This document shows positions 59,478 to 64,000 of a stretch of DNA of 64,000 nucleotides, piece by piece. Location: assembly GCA_025093985.1 (NCBI GenBank), contig JACAAK010000006.1:558001-622000 (forward strand). The letters are read 5' to 3'. The notes below the pieces were generated by a model. That model was not told the origin of the DNA, made no database searches, and was given only the letters and a program-made list of their open reading frames with translations. A program made the position numbers and the translations under genes. The stretch comes from Calvatia gigantea (taxonomy: Eukaryota > Basidiomycota > Agaricomycetes > Agaricales > Lycoperdaceae). Each line of letters starts with the position of its first letter. The stretch's first letter is position 1.

Positions 59478-62400
59478 GACTTTCGTGTGATGAATGCCCC
59501 TGAAGTTGGATTTGGTAATGGAGTGTTTGCAATGGTTTCGTCATGCATATGTAGGTTCAACTTGATCTATCATGGGCTAAAACAGAACTATGGCATGACA
59601 GTGGAAGGTAAGCAGAGAGAAACACCTACAAGGTAATGCCCTCATCTGTTATGAGGGCTATATTACATGCTGATATTGGTATGACAGGTAATGACCCAGG
59701 CTGAGTACAACCAGAGCTATGTATTGTTGAATCTCGCTCCATACCACTACGTTGGTTCAGTCTATTTATAGCTGAAACGGGGTTCGAGTATTTCACCTTC
59801 AGAGGGTCGATAATAACGGACCATCACGGACTACGTACGCAGTAGTTGTACCGCCCTTCTGGTAGTCGGTTATACCCTCCGCATGGAACCTTCTAGTACA
59901 TGCGTCGTACACAGTATGCTCCACTTATGCTACTGGTAGTTAGACCTCACCCGTATAAGGGTTTAGAGTGCACAGACCAGGGATATTAGTATATATACCC
60001 TTATGTAGCATTGTAGTATGTACACTCTTATGCGACGCCCTTTGGCGTAAGACACTATGTCTTCTCTGCTCTACGCTAGCTTCTTTAAGCATCGCTTCCT
60101 TTCTCCTCAAGACTCTCTGAGTACGCTGGTATAAGCAGGACTATGTCCGCTACCATGCACCTCTCCTACTGGACCGTCTCCCGGATGAATACGACTACCC
60201 TCCACCGCTGACGCCTACACGCTTAGGTAGTGTGAACTTATATTGGGATGTCTACTCGTTCTCTCAACAGGTTATGGGCCCCGACCGCCGCTCACTCGAA
60301 CTGCGTTAGCAACGCTGGTAGAGTTTGAGGAGGCTACGGTCACTTTCAACCTGGGAGACAGTGGTGCCTTTGGTCCACTTGATACCCTGTCTAACCCATG
60401 TTGTGAACGCGTGCACTATGCACAGCAGTCCTACATGATGCTGACACGTTGTTACCCGTTCTTGGTTTTTGATCTGGCAAACTGTCATCTCCGGTCTGGT
60501 TCGACCGCTTTAGGTCCGCTCCCCATTCTGGGTTGCAGCAGAACTGTTCCACTTTGGTTGCTCCACCTCTGTTCTGGTATTCTCTCCGATCGACGACGAC
60601 GCTTTGGGCTTTCTGGGATTCTCTTCAGATCCACCTCAGTAATTTACTATATGATGTATCATCTATGCTGAGCATTACACTCCGCTTTGCTGGTAAATTA
60701 GCTGGTCTTCGTGACCGCAATAAATACCGCAGTGTCAGGCAAATTATAAGCCTTGTGTTCTTGTGTTTCAAGTCGACTGGGCAAGTCCCGCCTTGAGTAG
60801 AATAACACCACCACGAGTATATACCTGAGCTATTTGACTCACTTAAGCTGGCAGCTATAAGCCGCTAAGGCCCGCTTAATCAAACAAAGCTGGGATATAG
60901 AAAATATCTTTGAGAAGTCCGCCGTTTGTTCCTTTGCTTCAGGCTTCAACGCTTTACCCCTTCCACGTCTATTCGACCACCGCTTCATTCTTTCTACGGA
61001 TAGCTCATGTGCTTCAAAGCGCTTTATGCCACGCTAAGGCAGTGGGCCGCCGCATTTGCAGCGCTTACAGCAGCACTTGCAGCATTCGCAAAAATATCCA
61101 AAGAAGATAGCAAGGAGAAGAACGCTAATCGCGTCCTTGCAGCTGGGAAATAAAGGGAGAAGGATAATGAGCCGGTAATACCGCCATTATGTCGTTTCAG
61201 GAAATACTTCAGAATATAGTTTAAATATGTCGCTGGCTCGAGCGACTGCCGCCATATACTATTTCTCTTATAGAGGAGCCGCGTCGCTTTATATCGCGCC
61301 CTGCTTCTAGCATCAATGTTCCTTCACTTGTGTTAAGCGCATGTCCACGCGCCCAAGTTTAAAGACCTGTTCTAAGTCGGAGCATGGACGAGCACGTTAA
61401 AAATGCTTTGTCCGCCAACTACAGGAATAACAATGATTGCTTTAAGGAAGTTTGACTTCATGGAAGTCGCCGTCCACCATTAGGACTTGAGCGCACCATT
61501 TAGCAACTATAATTGAGAAAGAGGATGAGTATAGCACCATACGATACAACACGCCAACGAATTCCTTAAGAAATCCATTAGACCGCTCTTTATGGAGCTT
61601 GGCGCCGGAGGAGTTCTTGAGTCGCCATCTTCAGATGTCGCTGACCTTGATACCAATAGAAGGATATACGGTAGTACTTTCGACTTCATACTCCTTGATA
61701 AATGCTACGAATAACGGTGTGCCGCGTGAGATGTAAGCGCTGGCTATAAATCCTTTTCTATGCAACAAGTGAGAAATCCTTACAGATCATATGAAGATGA
61801 TAGCGGGAGCATAACGCTCTATTCACTTGAGAAGAATATCCTTTAGAGGATCTCGTGAATCGCATCATTACAAAGAAAGGAAATTACGACACGTCTAGGA
61901 ATTAGCAGAATAGCTCCCAACGTATAACGGTTGAGCTTCAGTACTGTGTCATCAAGTTTAATTCTTAGACCTCGCCGCTTCAAATTAGGCTTGAGGCAAG
62001 AAACTGGAATCCTACGGGAATGACAAGTCTGAACTGCTCTTACATTCCAGCATTAGTCTATGACATTAGGGATAAAGATTTGTAGTGCCACATTAGTGTG
62101 CGGCCGATCTATATCGAGAAAATTTTATAACGTATGTCCTCAAGTATAATGCTTTTGAGGCAATCGTTGAAGGTCACCACCTTTGCAATAAGTCATGAAG
62201 AGCTGTACTAGTTCACCCAATCTCATTGTTGTACACGAACTTGCGATTATAAGCAAGGAGATGAATGGTAGTTGAACATTACGCCTACTAGACTATATCG
62301 TTTGACATCATCGAACAGAACTTCCCATGATTATGCCCTTTTTACTCGTCTTTTATGACTTGTCGAGATGTTGCATTATTTCATTGCCACTCTGGATTAT

Positions 62401-64000
62401 TTCACAAGGGAAATTGCATCAGTACCTTTATCCAGAATTCTTTATACGAATATCCTCGTCTTTGAGCATAATACTCGGACTTGATGGAATTGTTAGTCGT
62501 CGATTACGACGCTACTCTATGACTTCTTATCTCATGATGATAGTTGTCCTCCTTCGAAAGAAGTTATGAGGCTCTAAGATTCATTAGAGAAACCTCTACA
62601 GTATAGCTGACAACGGCCAATGTCGCAACTGATTATGGAGGAGAGTTTGTCTAAACGAGAGCAATAGCAAATATTCGTGGCATGAATAACCCACTTAAAA
62701 CCTCCTACTCCCAATGCTTTCACAACGGTTGACGTAGAAAGACTGATCCGCACTACACTTTGAGAGCCCAAAAGCTTTATGGCAACGGGAATGTCTTACC
62801 CGTCTCAGTGATAGTTAGCGTTGACTAGAGCGTAACGCACCAGTCCAAGCGTTTATAGTGGAAGACACTTAATTGTGTAAATCAAGGGATAAACCATTAA
62901 TTTGGTTCTGTACTGTGGGTTTGGCTTTGCGGCACATCAGTTAACATGATGACCGTCCAAACATGATCGCTTATTTGGGATGTAACATACCTCGATCGTT
63001 TGATCAACAAGAACTTTCAAGTTCAAGCGGCACACAGAAAGGCTTAATGTTCTACGAACAATCCACTTTTGGATGCCTTATTCGATGAGGGATTATACCC
63101 TTAAACATCATGATTCAACAACTGGATAGCAGTAAAACCAGTTCATTTGCAAAGAAGAGAGCAAAACCTGCACGAAGCAAGAGATAGCAATTTCTTTATC
63201 CGCCATCTTTTGATGTTGCAGGATATATTCCGTTATACTCCACGATCACCTCCTGATTCCTTTCCATTTCCATTCGAGAAATCTCCGCCCACCATATCCT
63301 ATGTCTTACGCTGACATATTCGCCAATTTGATGCATCATATGCGCATCCCTTACAGGATATCTACCGCTTTTGACACACCACACTTCTGTGTCGCCACTG
63401 AGGTGGTACGACCGTTGTGGAGGAGTTATAGAAGAAAATGCTGGTTGATATGCATTGCACAATTGAACCTGACTAGGAAAGACCGCACTGTTCATTACGC
63501 GAGTCACCTACAGGGAGACTATAATGGATTAGGCGTTCAATTTCAAAGAAGAACTCGTTTGGACTCACCGACTAAGAGTTGGACAAGCATAAGACTTGCT
63601 ATGCGTTCACGCTAGTGTCTACCAGAAAAGCGCATCAGCTCGGATATATCATCCTAAAAATATGTGATGGTTACACCTCTATAATGAGCTTTTGCCTTGC
63701 AGAGCTTAACAAACTTGCGAGAAAAATTCTTTTATTTCTGGAATTGCATCGATAATGATCCGCCATTAACAATGCGCATTGACATTTTAAATCGAAAAAC
63801 ACTCGTCGCTGAGGGAGGAGTACAGTAAAACAAGTTCTTAATCGCTGGTGAATAACCGCATACGATTAAAGCTTTCAATGGCTACACTTCACCAGTCCGT
63901 CTTAATTGATGTGTGCCGCGGTGGTTCGTAACATGATAAACACTCTCTAAGCCTTAAAAAGCGATACGATTGAGTAACATGTATTAGGAAACTTAACATG
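59478..64000. other. 4.5 kb gene desert, increasingly AT-rich
   Basis: No recognisable gene, RNA or complete mobile element is present. Open frames are short and stop codons frequent in all six frames. The left part (59640-60060) holds short inverted stretches such as CCCTCATCTGTTATGAGGG and a TATA-like TAGTATATATAC near 59990, which could belong to an LTR. From about 61000 on the sequence is AT-rich and looks like old, eroded repeat DNA. I could not identify reverse transcriptase, integrase or transposase motifs. Confidence 0.45.

Noticed and set aside
59647..60054. Possible LTR (TGTTATGAGGG ... AAGACA)
   Set aside because: No second copy in the window, no target-site duplication, no primer-binding site recognised and no pol gene next to it.
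60243..60671. 142-codon plus-strand frame
   Set aside because: No motif, no intron signals, and it lies in eroded DNA.

Overview
The window is nuclear DNA of a filamentous basidiomycete, most likely an Agaricomycete. Genes are split by many short (about 50-60 bp) GT-AG introns and lie on both strands. The gene families are typical of that group: NACHT-type NLRs with the 'ENASNFVIYNP' style leader, a single-copy YIF1, UTP22, PSF1 and ULA1, a basidiomycete-type CorA-like protein, an OPT transporter, a P450 and a small-GTPase family. Exon structures below were worked out by eye from splice signals and conserved motifs. No search was run.

Region 1 (1-17455) is a three-fold segmental duplication. 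Each unit holds one or two plus-strand NACHT genes followed tail-to-tail by a minus-strand YIF1 copy. Unit 1 is the visible end of NACHT copy A plus a dead YIF1. Unit 2 is NACHT B and C, a further 3' remnant, and a truncated YIF1. Unit 3 is NACHT D and E and the one intact YIF1. Copies B-E all carry disabling lesions, and three of them are frameshifted in or just after the P-loop. B and D lack the 3' end, while C and E lack exon 1, so the two pairs have the same fused architecture.

Region 2 (17456-33490) is conserved housekeeping sequence. On the minus strand are UTP22 (ribosome biogenesis), a probable mitochondrial protein of unknown function, a SUV39-type H3K9 methyltransferase with two apparent +1 frameshifts, and a ubiquitin E2 with an HMN instead of HPN motif and a disordered tail bearing SUMO-interaction-like motifs. 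A plus-strand CorA-like membrane protein follows.

Region 3 (33490-49690) contains an OPT transporter (-), PSF1 (-), an unknown protein (-), the NEDD8 E1 subunit ULA1 (+) and an intact-looking cytochrome P450 (+), with long stretches between them in which I see no gene.

Region 4 (49690-64000) is gene-poor. It has a degenerate 33-48 bp tandem repeat, a tRNA-Gly(GCC) with an apparent 8-nt intron, a decayed GTPase copy, a fragment of another, one expressed-looking GTPase gene, and about 4.5 kb of AT-rich DNA without recognisable genes at the right end.
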